Assembly (NCBI GenBank): GCA_036517235.1
Contig: DATDXL010000023.1
Coordinates: 1-20,485 of the forward strand
DNA length: 20,485 bases
Source of the DNA: 2-02-FULL-46-13 sp036517235
GTDB taxonomy: Bacteria > Patescibacteriota > Minisyncoccia > Phycocordibacterales > DSPV01
Direction of reading: 5' to 3'
The position numbers were made by a program, and so were the translations under genes. This document shows, in pieces, positions 1-6,238 of this stretch (positions are counted from its first letter, which is position 1; each line of letters opens with the position of its first letter). The notes beneath the pieces were generated by a model. It was not told where the DNA came from. It saw only the letters and a program-made list of their open reading frames with translations, and did not search any database.

Positions 1-72
1 TACGCAGTCTGGCTTCTTATGCCTCTGCTCATCCCCGTCTCATTTATCTTCGGATTATCAAGGCTCTTTTGA
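1..72 (+). CDS. C-terminal end of a membrane protein (partial)
   Basis: Frame 1 is open from the first base to a TGA at 70-72. It encodes about 23 residues that are almost wholly hydrophobic (for example LLMPLLIPVSFIFGLSRLF), consistent with a final transmembrane helix and a very short tail. The next gene starts at TTG 69, overlapping this stop, or at ATG 78 only 5 nt beyond it, so the two are probably one transcript with a membrane-anchored Clp-type ATPase. The function cannot be judged from this fragment. Confidence 0.6.
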   Translation, partial: YAVWLLMPLLIPVSFIFGLSRLF

Positions 73-77
73 ATGGT

Positions 78-2546
78 ATGACCTACTTTGATCTTGAACG
101 GGAAGCAAAACGCTACTATCCGGCCATCGCGCTAGATAACCTTCTTCCGCGAACTGTTCGAGCGTGGTCAATCAAGATTTTGAGTGTGCTTGCTCTCCTC
201 ACCTTTGCGGGGAGCATCCCTGGGTTTGTTCCAGGTCTCACGCAGCGCATCGCTGAATTTATTCCGCAGATAACCGTTTTCGTACAACTGGCGCAAGGGG
301 GTCTTTTTCTCTGTCTGACGTTCCTGATGCCTGTGTTCGCACTGCATGCGTTCCACAACTCTTTTTACTTTCGAGGGTATGGGAAGACATTATCCGAGAA
401 AGCTTCTGATGACAGCACGAGGCTTACGTATGAAGTGGCGGTATTCTGTTACGGCGCCAATACCGCTGACATGACGAGGAGCTTCATCGGGTTTTCGTAT
501 GGCAACATGATCTTGTTGCGCTCTGGGCTTGAGCCTGCCGAGATCGCTAAGCTTGCACAAGAGACAGTCCCGTTTCCCGCAGAGAGACTGGTGCTCGAAC
601 CGTCCGAAGAAAGGGGGGTCATACATACGTTCGACATCGCGTTGGCGCTGTTCCGTCAGGATGCCCGCTTCTCGGATTTTTTGTTCAAGCACGGCATTCA
701 GGAGAAGAATTTCTCTGACGCGGCGCATTGGATGCTTCGTGATATCGCACGCTACAAGAAGCATTTGCGTTGGTGGTCGCGCGACGCCTTGGGCCGCATC
801 GAGGGCATCGGGAAAGATTGGGCGTACGGAACAGCCTTCCGTCTCCGCCAATATGCCGACGAGATCACCTCCCACGACTTGCCACAGTTTTCTTCATTTC
901 CTAAATATATTCAGGAGGATATAGAACGACTTGAGGCTTCTCTTTCCCGAAATCGTCAGGCGAATTCGATTATCGTGGGCGAGGATGGGGGAAGCAAGCG
1001 CCAGGTCTTGCAGGGTTTCTGCTCGCTGGTGCAGGAGGGAAAAGTGTTCCCGTCGCTCGAGCACAAGAAAGTGTACGTATTCAATCCGGAGCGTCTCATT
1101 TCGGCAGCGCGAGAAAAAACGAAATTCGAGTTCGAATTCATCAAACTTTTGGATGAGTCTGCTACTGCGGGAAACGTCATCATGGTCATAGAAGACCTTC
1201 CCGGATTTATTGAAAGTGCCTCGCGCATCGGGTCAAACGCAGTGTCTCTCCTCTCGCCCTATCTGGACAGCCCGGTCATCCAGTTCATCTGTTTCTCAAG
1301 TCCGACGCCGTTCCATCAGGCGATTGAGCCTGATGAGACACTCATCACTAAATTCGAGGTGATGATACTCAAAGAGGGGGAGGCGTTGGATATCATACAA
1401 ACCCTGCAGGATGAGGCATCAAGCGTGGAATCGCAGTATGGCATCATGATTTCACAACCGACGCTCTCGGTTATCGCCGAGAGCGCTGACCGCTATGTCA
1501 CTGAAGGAGTGATGCCCGACAAAGCAATTGACCTTCTGCACGAGCTTGCCGCGAAGTTTGGTCAGCAGGGGAAGAAATATCTCGTACGCGCCGATGTGTT
1601 GGAGTTCGTGAAGGCAAAGACCGGTATACCGACTGGCACGGTTTCCAGTGCGGAGCAGGATAAGCTCGTTCGTCTCGAAGAATACCTGCATCAGCGCGTC
1701 ATCGGTCAAGATGAAGCGGTCAAAGCCATAGCTAACGCGATGCGCCGCGCACGCGCTGGCGTGACCAACCCTAATCGCCCCATCGGGTCGTTTCTTTTTA
1801 TGGGTCCGACTGGTGTTGGAAAGACGGAAACGACCAAAGCGCTTGCGCAAACGTTCTTTGGCGACGATAACAGGATCCTGCGATTGGACATGTCGGAATA
1901 TAAAGCAGAGGACGCCCTTCCCAAGCTTATCGGCTCGTTCGGGTCAAATACGCCCGGAGTGCTCACCTCGATGCTTCGAGAGAAGCCCTACGGAGTGCTC
2001 CTTCTCGATGAGTTCGAAAAGACGACCAAAGACGTGATGGACCTGTTTCTCCAGGTGCTTGATGAGGGAATGTTTAGTGATATGCGCGGTAAGAAAGTGA
2101 ACGCGCGCAATATGATTATTATCGCGACGTCGAACGCCGGGAGCGATCTGATATGGGATTATGTGAAGCGCGGAGAGAATCTTGCGGAGAAGAAAAATGA
2201 GGTGATCGAGACTATCGTTAAAGAGGGGATTTTTAAACCCGAACTCCTCAACCGTTTTGACGGTGTTATCCTCTTCGAGCCGATAGACAGCGCGCGGCTT
2301 CGCGAAATCGCAAAGTTGATGCTCGAGAGATTCCGCGGTCGCATCCGCACCAGAGGCATCGATTTAGAGATTACCGAGGACCTTGTGAATTTTCTGATGC
2401 AGTTCGGGTCTGATCCTAAGTTCGGCGCCCGCCCCATGAATCGTGCCATTCAGGATACGGTGGAGCAGAAGATTGCCGACAAGATAATCCAGGGCGCGAT
2501 AAAGCCGGGGGAGAAGATCGTGCTGACGGCAGAAGACCTAGTGTAA
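78..2546 (+). CDS. Membrane-anchored ClpC/ClpB-like AAA+ ATPase with degenerate first AAA module
   Basis: Numbering is from an alternative TTG start at 69 (825 aa); ATG 78 is residue 4. Two hydrophobic segments (about 35-57 and 68-92) suggest insertion in the inner membrane. Two Clp_N-like helical repeats follow (about 121-165 and 185-230). The first AAA module (about 295-500) has a degraded Walker A (GEDGGSKR at 304-311) and an altered Walker B (VIEDLPG), but keeps the Clp landmark PDKAIDLL. The second AAA module is intact: Walker A GPTGVGKT 579-586, Walker B LLLDE 644-648, sensor-1 Asn 689, arginine finger in LLNRF (R729) and sensor-2 GARP (R788). Clp/Hsp100 hexamers unfold or disaggregate proteins. 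I infer a membrane-tethered unfoldase with one active ATPase ring. The next gene starts 4 nt after the stop, so they are probably cotranscribed. Confidence 0.88.
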   Translation: MTYFDLEREAKRYYPAIALDNLLPRTVRAWSIKILSVLALLTFAGSIPGFVPGLTQRIAEFIPQITVFVQLAQGGLFLCLTFLMPVFALHAFHNSFYFRGYGKTLSEKASDDSTRLTYEVAVFCYGANTADMTRSFIGFSYGNMILLRSGLEPAEIAKLAQETVPFPAERLVLEPSEERGVIHTFDIALALFRQDARFSDFLFKHGIQEKNFSDAAHWMLRDIARYKKHLRWWSRDALGRIEGIGKDWAYGTAFRLRQYADEITSHDLPQFSSFPKYIQEDIERLEASLSRNRQANSIIVGEDGGSKRQVLQGFCSLVQEGKVFPSLEHKKVYVFNPERLISAAREKTKFEFEFIKLLDESATAGNVIMVIEDLPGFIESASRIGSNAVSLLSPYLDSPVIQFICFSSPTPFHQAIEPDETLITKFEVMILKEGEALDIIQTLQDEASSVESQYGIMISQPTLSVIAESADRYVTEGVMPDKAIDLLHELAAKFGQQGKKYLVRADVLEFVKAKTGIPTGTVSSAEQDKLVRLEEYLHQRVIGQDEAVKAIANAMRRARAGVTNPNRPIGSFLFMGPTGVGKTETTKALAQTFFGDDNRILRLDMSEYKAEDALPKLIGSFGSNTPGVLTSMLREKPYGVLLLDEFEKTTKDVMDLFLQVLDEGMFSDMRGKKVNARNMIIIATSNAGSDLIWDYVKRGENLAEKKNEVIETIVKEGIFKPELLNRFDGVILFEPIDSARLREIAKLMLERFRGRIRTRGIDLEITEDLVNFLMQFGSDPKFGARPMNRAIQDTVEQKIADKIIQGAIKPGEKIVLTAEDLV

Positions 2547-2550
2547 TGCT

Positions 2551-3429
2551 ATGGAAAACCCTGAAATACTGCCACATTCGCACAGAGCAGACCCTGAAGA
2601 AGTGGAGCGACAGGCGAACTGCCAAGAGCTGGACAGTATTATTTTGTTTGAGAGATTACAAAACCCTGAAATTCGTAGACAGATGATTGATATGATAGAA
2701 AAGTCTGAGCATCAGCAAGTTCGGGGAGAGAGAAGAGTTGATAGGGACCCCCATGGAAAACCCAGACGCACACCGGATAGAAAAATCATCTGGAAAGACT
2801 ATGAGCCAAAGTCACGGGAAGAGATAGAAGCGACGATTGATAAGAATCTTGCGTCGGTTGAAAATGCAACAGTTGTTTTCATGAATGACGTACCCCTTCC
2901 GCATGTTCATCGTTTCCCCGATAACACGAGAGTTGAAGTGGTGCCACTTTGCTGGAAAGTGTCTACCGAACAAGGGCAAGCAACAACAAAACAGATGGCA
3001 ATTGCGGAGGCTCATGAGAAAGGCCACATTGTTCGTCCATTTAGAATAGATGATTTTGCTTCAGTAGACGCTGTCTTTCTCAAGGCCTTTGATCAAAAAG
3101 TAGTGACATACACAAGAGAGGATTATGAAAACCTGCTGAAACTATATCCACCCAAAGAAGATCAAAAAACACCTTCTTTTTCGGAACAAAAAGAGATGTT
3201 TTTCAAGTATCTTTTTCGTGCAAGCGAGCTTGCTGAGCGCATGTCGCAATTGAAGAATTATTTTGGTATAACCGGAAACGAGGAATTTACCAAGGACCAT
3301 TTAGATTATGCTCGAGAGCACTACATCAAAGATACGGGGATGGATAATCTTATGACTAAATTCTTTCAGGCAATTACTCTCGAAAAAGAGGAGGATTTCC
3401 TTGAACTCATAAACTCGGCTGGGATTTAA
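2551..3429 (+). CDS. Uncharacterised protein with HExxH motif (possible zinc metallopeptidase)
   Basis: This 292-residue protein begins 4 nt after the Clp-like ATPase, so the pair is probably one operon. I cannot assign a named family. The N-terminal 100 residues are charged and look partly disordered. The centre carries AEAHEKGHIVRPF, where H155-E156-x-x-H159 fits an HExxH zinc site. Further on, ASELAERMSQLKNYFG (about 224-239) offers E226 as a possible third ligand in the gluzincin style. There is no signal peptide or membrane segment, so a cytoplasmic location is likely. Pairing with an unfoldase suggests a role in protein quality control, but that is inference from context. The gene is more AT-rich than the ATPase gene upstream. 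A chance HExxH in a non-enzymatic protein remains possible. Confidence 0.72.
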   Translation: MENPEILPHSHRADPEEVERQANCQELDSIILFERLQNPEIRRQMIDMIEKSEHQQVRGERRVDRDPHGKPRRTPDRKIIWKDYEPKSREEIEATIDKNLASVENATVVFMNDVPLPHVHRFPDNTRVEVVPLCWKVSTEQGQATTKQMAIAEAHEKGHIVRPFRIDDFASVDAVFLKAFDQKVVTYTREDYENLLKLYPPKEDQKTPSFSEQKEMFFKYLFRASELAERMSQLKNYFGITGNEEFTKDHLDYAREHYIKDTGMDNLMTKFFQAITLEKEEDFLELINSAGI

Positions 3430-3483
3430 CGCAGTATTCTCGTGTTTCGTAACACGCACGCTGTCGGTATATGAGTGGGTGAA

Positions 3484-3504
3484 GTGTATTCATATATGGG
3501 TACA
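3484..3504. promoter_or_regulatory. Operator-like 21-bp repeat, copy 1 (downstream of trpR-like gene)
   Basis: The segment matches 4005-4025 at 19 of 21 positions. The shared core is GTGTAT, two variable bases, then ATATATGGGTACA. It has imperfect dyad ends (TGTA near the left, TACA at the right), as expected of a dimeric repressor site. It lies between the HExxH gene and the 3' end of the TrpR-like gene, not in an obvious promoter. Confidence 0.45.
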
Positions 3505-3551
3505 TCCACTCTTAAGGTGCAATCTTTGATGTTTGAGATAATTGCGTTTCT

Positions 3552-3977
3552 CTAGCGTTTTGATTTGTATTTCTTGGGCCACGGGAACAGGAGGAAGTAC
3601 AGAGGATATTTTCTCTTAAGGTTTGCGAATGAGTGATTTAATTCATGTAAGGTCTTGCGTTTTTTGAGTTCCGCTTCAAGTCCTCTGACGGCTTGTTCAT
3701 AACCTGGTAGTTCGTCACGGAGCCAGCGCTTGACTCGGTGGATGGTCTCTTGACCCACACCGAGCGATTCTTCAATCTCTCGGAAACTGTCTCCACGCAA
3801 GAGCATTCGCGCGATGAGAATGCGGCGTCCGAGCATGACACGCTCGCTCGGGGTGAGGAGATCGCGCAGGAAGAGCTTCACCTTGTCGCGCCCCCTAAGT
3901 GATCCCAAAGCGGTATAGAGGGTATCAAGTGTCTTAATGTATTCTTTTTGGGCAAGTAAATGAGGCTTTACTTTCAT
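3552..3977 (-). CDS. TrpR/YerC-like transcriptional repressor
   Basis: The product is 141 aa. Residues about 15-90 carry the Trp-repressor fold signature: LLTPSERVMLGRRILIARML, then LLRGDSFREIEESLGVG and QETIHRVKRWL, which resemble the E. coli TrpR region from LTPDEREALG through its helix-turn-helix. The helix-turn-helix is about residues 63-86. A basic C-terminal extension of about 50 residues, ending in KKYKSKR, is not part of the core family. E. coli TrpR binds DNA with tryptophan as corepressor; YerC-type relatives often have unknown ligands. The gene diverges from a DAHP synthase, the entry enzyme of aromatic synthesis, so aromatic control is a reasonable inference. Its own -35 overlaps one copy of a repeated 21-bp motif, which suggests autoregulation. 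The ATG is only 6 nt from the -10, so the mRNA is probably leaderless. Confidence 0.85.
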   Translation of the reverse strand: MKVKPHLLAQKEYIKTLDTLYTALGSLRGRDKVKLFLRDLLTPSERVMLGRRILIARMLLRGDSFREIEESLGVGQETIHRVKRWLRDELPGYEQAVRGLEAELKKRKTLHELNHSFANLKRKYPLYFLLFPWPKKYKSKR

Positions 3978-3983
3978 ACTTCT

Positions 3984-4013
3984 ATTCTAATATAATAATT
4001 ACCAGTGTATCAA
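3984..4013 (-). promoter_or_regulatory. Promoter of the trpR-like gene
   Basis: On the minus strand TTGATA (4013-4008) and TAGAAT (3989-3984) are separated by 18 bp, with the ATG at 3977 six bases further. The -35 box lies inside the second operator-like repeat (4005-4025), so a bound repressor would block it. Confidence 0.6.
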
Positions 4014-4025
4014 TATATGGGTACA
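4005..4025. promoter_or_regulatory. Operator-like 21-bp repeat, copy 2 (between divergent promoters)
   Basis: This copy differs from 3484-3504 at only two adjacent positions. It covers the -35 box of the trpR-like gene and sits 45 bp upstream of the -35 of the DAHP synthase leader transcript. Its placement makes it the best candidate operator for the TrpR-like protein; which promoter it controls is inferred. Confidence 0.55.
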
Positions 4026-4070
4026 GTTGGGGCACACGTGAGCGTAGAGAATGGTTTATACATTCAGATA

Positions 4071-4099
4071 TTGACAATAATGTTGTTAGGGGGTAGTAT
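4071..4099 (+). promoter_or_regulatory. Sigma-70-type promoter of the DAHP synthase leader
   Basis: There is a consensus TTGACA at 4071-4076 and TAGTAT at 4094-4099 with a 17-bp spacer. Transcription would start near 4106, only about 6 nt before the leader-peptide ATG at 4112. Confidence 0.75.
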
Positions 4100-4111
4100 G
4101 CTTTTTACAAC

Positions 4112-4162
4112 ATGAATCAGAAATTCTTTAGCTTCTATTTTTTCTTTTGGGACTCTCGTTGA
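4112..4162 (+). CDS. Aromatic leader peptide of the DAHP synthase attenuator
   Basis: ATG 4112 to TGA 4160 encodes MNQKFFSFYFFFWDSR. Residues 5-13 are six Phe, one Tyr, one Trp and a single Ser. This is the composition of ribosome-sensing leader peptides such as E. coli PheL, with codons for all three aromatic products of the pathway. It starts immediately after a strong promoter with no Shine-Dalgarno sequence, so translation is probably leaderless. Its stop codon lies inside the GTTGAGAGCC segment that can form the antiterminator, as the attenuation model requires. In this model, stalling at the Phe/Tyr/Trp codons exposes the segment, while complete translation masks it and allows termination. 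The peptide itself probably has no other function. Confidence 0.8.
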   Translation: MNQKFFSFYFFFWDSR

Positions 4163-4224
4163 GAGCCGATTTCTGTTGTTACCTCACTAACACTAGAAAC
4201 GGGCTCTCAACAGGGCCCGTTTTG
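4153..4224 (+). promoter_or_regulatory. Three-way transcription attenuator ahead of DAHP synthase
   Basis: Three competing helices can be read. Segments 1:2 pair CTCTC (4153-4157) with GAGAG (4161-4165). Segments 2:3 pair GTTGAGAGCC (4158-4167) with GGCTCTCAAC (4202-4211), a perfect 10-bp antiterminator. Segments 3:4 pair AAACGGGC (4197-4204) with GCCCGTTT (4215-4222), a terminator followed by a U-rich tail. Forms 2:3 and 3:4 share 4202-4204 and cannot coexist. The arrangement is that of the trp and pheA attenuators. Confidence 0.8.
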
Positions 4225-4230
4225 ATTTGT
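4197..4230 (+). terminator. Leader terminator of the attenuator
   Basis: A perfect 8-bp stem, AAACGGGC/GCCCGTTT, has a 10-nt loop and runs into TTTTGATTTGT. It lies 70 bp before the DAHP synthase start codon, so termination here would switch the gene off. Confidence 0.75.
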
Positions 4231-4299
4231 TCCCTCTGCGCCCTGTGTGGGGATGGCAGAGAAGGTTCTTTGGACACAAACAAACACGGAGGAAATACC

Positions 4300-5412
4300 A
4301 TGAATGGAAACGGAAACTCGGAAGAGCGTATGTCTGACTGGAATATCAAGAGTATCACCCCGATGCCCAAACGGAGCGATTTGAAGTCGGAAATCCCGCT
4401 ACCGTTGGAGGTATTCAATCGAGTCGTTAAACCTGCTCGAAAAGGAGTCTGTGACATCCTGGCTGGGGAAGACGACCGGCTCATTGCGAATGTTGGACCA
4501 TGCTCGATCAGTAGCGTTCTCGAGGCACTCGAGTACGCACACCTCCTCAAGGGGCTGATTCCGAAAGTGCCCAAGCTGTTGGTTATCATGCGGGCATGTC
4601 TGGATAAACCCAGGACAGGTGTAGGTTGGCCGGGATTCTTTTTGGACCCCGACCTCGACGGTTCGAAGAATGCCCATCACGGTCGACAGAGGGGGCGCAA
4701 GCTCCTTGTTGATATTGTGAGTATGGGAGTTCCTGTGGGTCTGGAGCTCCTCGACGCGAATGCCTGTCAGGTTGTGGATGAATGCGCTGCCTATTGGTGG
4801 ATCGGCGCCCGCACGGTCACCTCGCAGCGTTTGCGAGAGATCGCCAGTGGACTCTCGACGGCTGTGGGGTTTAAGAATCCCACCGACGGCAATATCGCAG
4901 ATGCCGTTGAAGCGTGCGATGTGGCGCGCCATGAAGCAGCCTTTATCGCGATGAACCATGCGGATATCGAGTGCTTGTATCGCACCAGAGGCAATACTTT
5001 TGTGCACGTCATCATGCGCGGTTCGGTCAAGGGTCCGAATTTTGACCCTGAATCTGTTGCGCAAGTGGTGCACATGCTTGCCAAGCGGGGTCTTCCGACA
5101 CGCATACTGGTGGATTCGTCACATGCAAATTCGGTTGATCCATCCAATCCAGGCTCTGGAAAGGATTACCGCAGACAGAAGGATGTTATTGAAGATGTCG
5201 TCGATCGAGTGATCGCTGGTGAAAGGCATCTCGCGGGATTCTTCTACGAGAGCTATCTCGAGGGGGGTAACCAGAAGATCCCTCTGGATCTCTCGGAATT
5301 GAAACCGCGGGTATCCATTACTGATGGATGCGATGACTGGAAGACGACGGAGCAAACGTTGTTTCACATCAACGACAAACTCTCTTGCTTCAAGCCTTCT
5401 CCAGAAAGGTGA
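4300..5412 (+). CDS. aroG: 3-deoxy-7-phosphoheptulonate (DAHP) synthase, class I-alpha
   Basis: The enzyme condenses phosphoenolpyruvate with erythrose 4-phosphate, the first step of the shikimate pathway, in the cytoplasm. From ATG 4300 the product is 370 aa, close to E. coli AroG (350). This start has GGAGGA 6 nt upstream; an open frame back to TTG 4147 crosses the attenuator and is not the start. Motifs include GPCSI (66-70), KPRTGVGW (103-110), IGART (168-172), GFKNPTDG (190-197) and DSSHAN (272-277). The metal ligands expected from AroG are present: C68, H275, E317 and D342. The gene is alone, with no other shikimate gene in the window. Leader attenuation and a divergent TrpR-like repressor suggest feedback at transcription. 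The symbol follows the AroF/G/H family; which isozyme-like sensitivity it has cannot be told. Confidence 0.93.
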   Translation: MNGNGNSEERMSDWNIKSITPMPKRSDLKSEIPLPLEVFNRVVKPARKGVCDILAGEDDRLIANVGPCSISSVLEALEYAHLLKGLIPKVPKLLVIMRACLDKPRTGVGWPGFFLDPDLDGSKNAHHGRQRGRKLLVDIVSMGVPVGLELLDANACQVVDECAAYWWIGARTVTSQRLREIASGLSTAVGFKNPTDGNIADAVEACDVARHEAAFIAMNHADIECLYRTRGNTFVHVIMRGSVKGPNFDPESVAQVVHMLAKRGLPTRILVDSSHANSVDPSNPGSGKDYRRQKDVIEDVVDRVIAGERHLAGFFYESYLEGGNQKIPLDLSELKPRVSITDGCDDWKTTEQTLFHINDKLSCFKPSPER

Positions 5413-5415
5413 TTC

Positions 5416-5449
5416 AAAACCGGTGCAGCGATGCGCCGGTTTTTTCTTT
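5416..5449 (+). terminator. Rho-independent terminator of DAHP synthase
   Basis: A 12-bp stem (AAAACCGGTGCA with TGCGCCGGTTTT, one G-U pair) is capped by a GCGA tetraloop and followed by TTCTTT. It begins 3 nt after the stop codon. Its 3' arm is also half of a perfect 30-bp palindrome at 5436-5465. Confidence 0.85.
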
Positions 5450-5486
5450 GCAAAGAAAAAACCGGCGGAGGTGTGCCCGTCGGTTT
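5450..5486 (-). terminator. Convergent terminator of the leftward gene at 5498
   Basis: Read on the minus strand, AAACCGACG (5486-5478) and CGCCGGTTT (5467-5459) pair with one mismatch and are followed by TTTCTTTG. It abuts the rightward terminator, so the two convergent transcripts are insulated back to back. Confidence 0.6.
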
Positions 5487-5497
5487 CGTTGATTCCT

Positions 5498-5986
5498 TCA
5501 CGATATAAAAACATCTCCGCTTATTCGTGCTATCTCCGAGAGCGCATGGCAGATGTCGCCTGATGACGGCTGATAGTGCTCTGCAAGCACCACCGTTCTC
5601 GGCTCGCCTCTGCGAGGAGGTTTTCCGCTTTTGAATGAATGTCCTTCACAAAGGAGTCCGGTGAAAAGTAGTGCGCCGATCGCGCTGTCTCTAAGCTTCT
5701 CGACCTCAATCCAGGTAACCCTTTTTACCCGCATAAGCTCGGTCTTCTCACGTATTGCCCGGATGCGCCCGTTGTTCGGTTGCATCACGATTAAGATGGT
5801 CATCTTTCGACCGAGGAGCTTTTTCGTGTGCCGGCCCATGAAAATACCATAGACGAAGGCTCCTTCGGAGTCGCCATCTACAGCATGAGAGGCAAGTTCA
5901 AGAGCAAGCGCCATCTTGCCCCGTTTGAGGAGTTTCATCCCCGCGAGCCAATTGAGATGAGCTGTAGGAGTCTGGTTTCTTTTCAT
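5498..5986 (-). CDS. Uncharacterised protein
   Basis: An open frame of 162 codons from the ATG at 5986 (four more codons exist to an ATG at 5998). I chose 5986 because a TTGACA/TTAAAT promoter at 6024-5997 would place the transcription start within a few bases of it. The product is basic, with no signal peptide or membrane span. It has an N-terminal helical part (LKRGKMALALELASHAV) and a central hydrophobic stretch (KMTILIVMQ). I do not recognise the family. A convergent terminator after the stop and a promoter before the start support a real gene. Short open frames on the opposite strand (5631-6016) lack such signals. Confidence 0.5.
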   Translation of the reverse strand: MKRNQTPTAHLNWLAGMKLLKRGKMALALELASHAVDGDSEGAFVYGIFMGRHTKKLLGRKMTILIVMQPNNGRIRAIREKTELMRVKRVTWIEVEKLRDSAIGALLFTGLLCEGHSFKSGKPPRRGEPRTVVLAEHYQPSSGDICHALSEIARISGDVFIS

Positions 5987-5996
5987 TCTGTCCTTC

Positions 5997-6024
5997 ATTT
6001 AATGCTCAAACGATAAATTGTCAA
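5997..6024 (-). promoter_or_regulatory. Promoter of the leftward gene at 5498-5986
   Basis: On the minus strand a perfect TTGACA (6024-6019) is followed after 16 bp by TTAAAT (6002-5997). The predicted start of transcription falls near 5989, three bases before the preferred ATG. Confidence 0.5.
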
Positions 6025-6052
6025 TGCGAACGTTTGTGTTACAGTACAGCCC

Positions 6053-6238
6053 ATGAATCCCGTTAGAAATTTACAAAACACCTACCACACGAAGCGCCCG
6101 CCTGCGCGCAACGCGCGGGCAGGCGAGAGGCGAATAGCCTCATCCTTCTCTACGGCGCAGCGCTTCGCTACAAACGGGACGTACCTATCCGGTACACGCA
6201 CTGCGCGAGATTATTTACTCGTAAATTTCTAACGGGAT
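6053..6238 (+). mobile_element. Inverted-repeat element, copy 1 (MNPV-type, 182 bp plus ATGA flank)
   Basis: The ends are a perfect 18-bp inverted repeat, ATCCCGTTAGAAATTTAC at 6057-6074 and its complement at 6221-6238. ATGAA precedes the left TCCCGTTA and follows the right TAACGGG, like a 5-bp target duplication. Inside are a GC-rich hairpin (CGCCTGCGCGC 6099-6109 with GCGCG and CAGGCG to 6125) and a nested one (GCAG/CTGC arms at 6155-6160 and 6201-6206 around GTACC/GGTAC). It also reads as a 59-codon ORF starting MNPVRN (6053-6232), which I regard as a by-product of the repeat. The ATG of the next gene overlaps the right end. A similar element lies at 13311-13557. Confidence 0.65.

Noticed and set aside
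4147..4299. N-terminal extension of DAHP synthase to a TTG at 4147 (421-aa form)
   Set aside because: It overlaps the leader peptide and both attenuator hairpins, and resembles no DAHP synthase N-terminus. ATG 4300 has GGAGGA at the right distance and gives a normal length.
4399..5073. 224-codon ORF on the minus strand inside the DAHP synthase gene
   Set aside because: It is antisense to a gene with all catalytic motifs, has no promoter or ribosome-binding site, and is explained by codon composition of the sense strand.
5631..6016. Plus-strand ORFs of 62-73 codons at 5631-5852 and 5828-6016
   Set aside because: There are no start signals, they overlap each other in different frames, and they oppose a minus-strand frame with a promoter and terminator.
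6053..6232. 59-codon MNPVRN protein
   Set aside because: The frame is bounded by an inverted repeat and filled with hairpins; its first and last codons are the repeat ends. A protein cannot be excluded, but a repeat-derived frame is the simpler reading.
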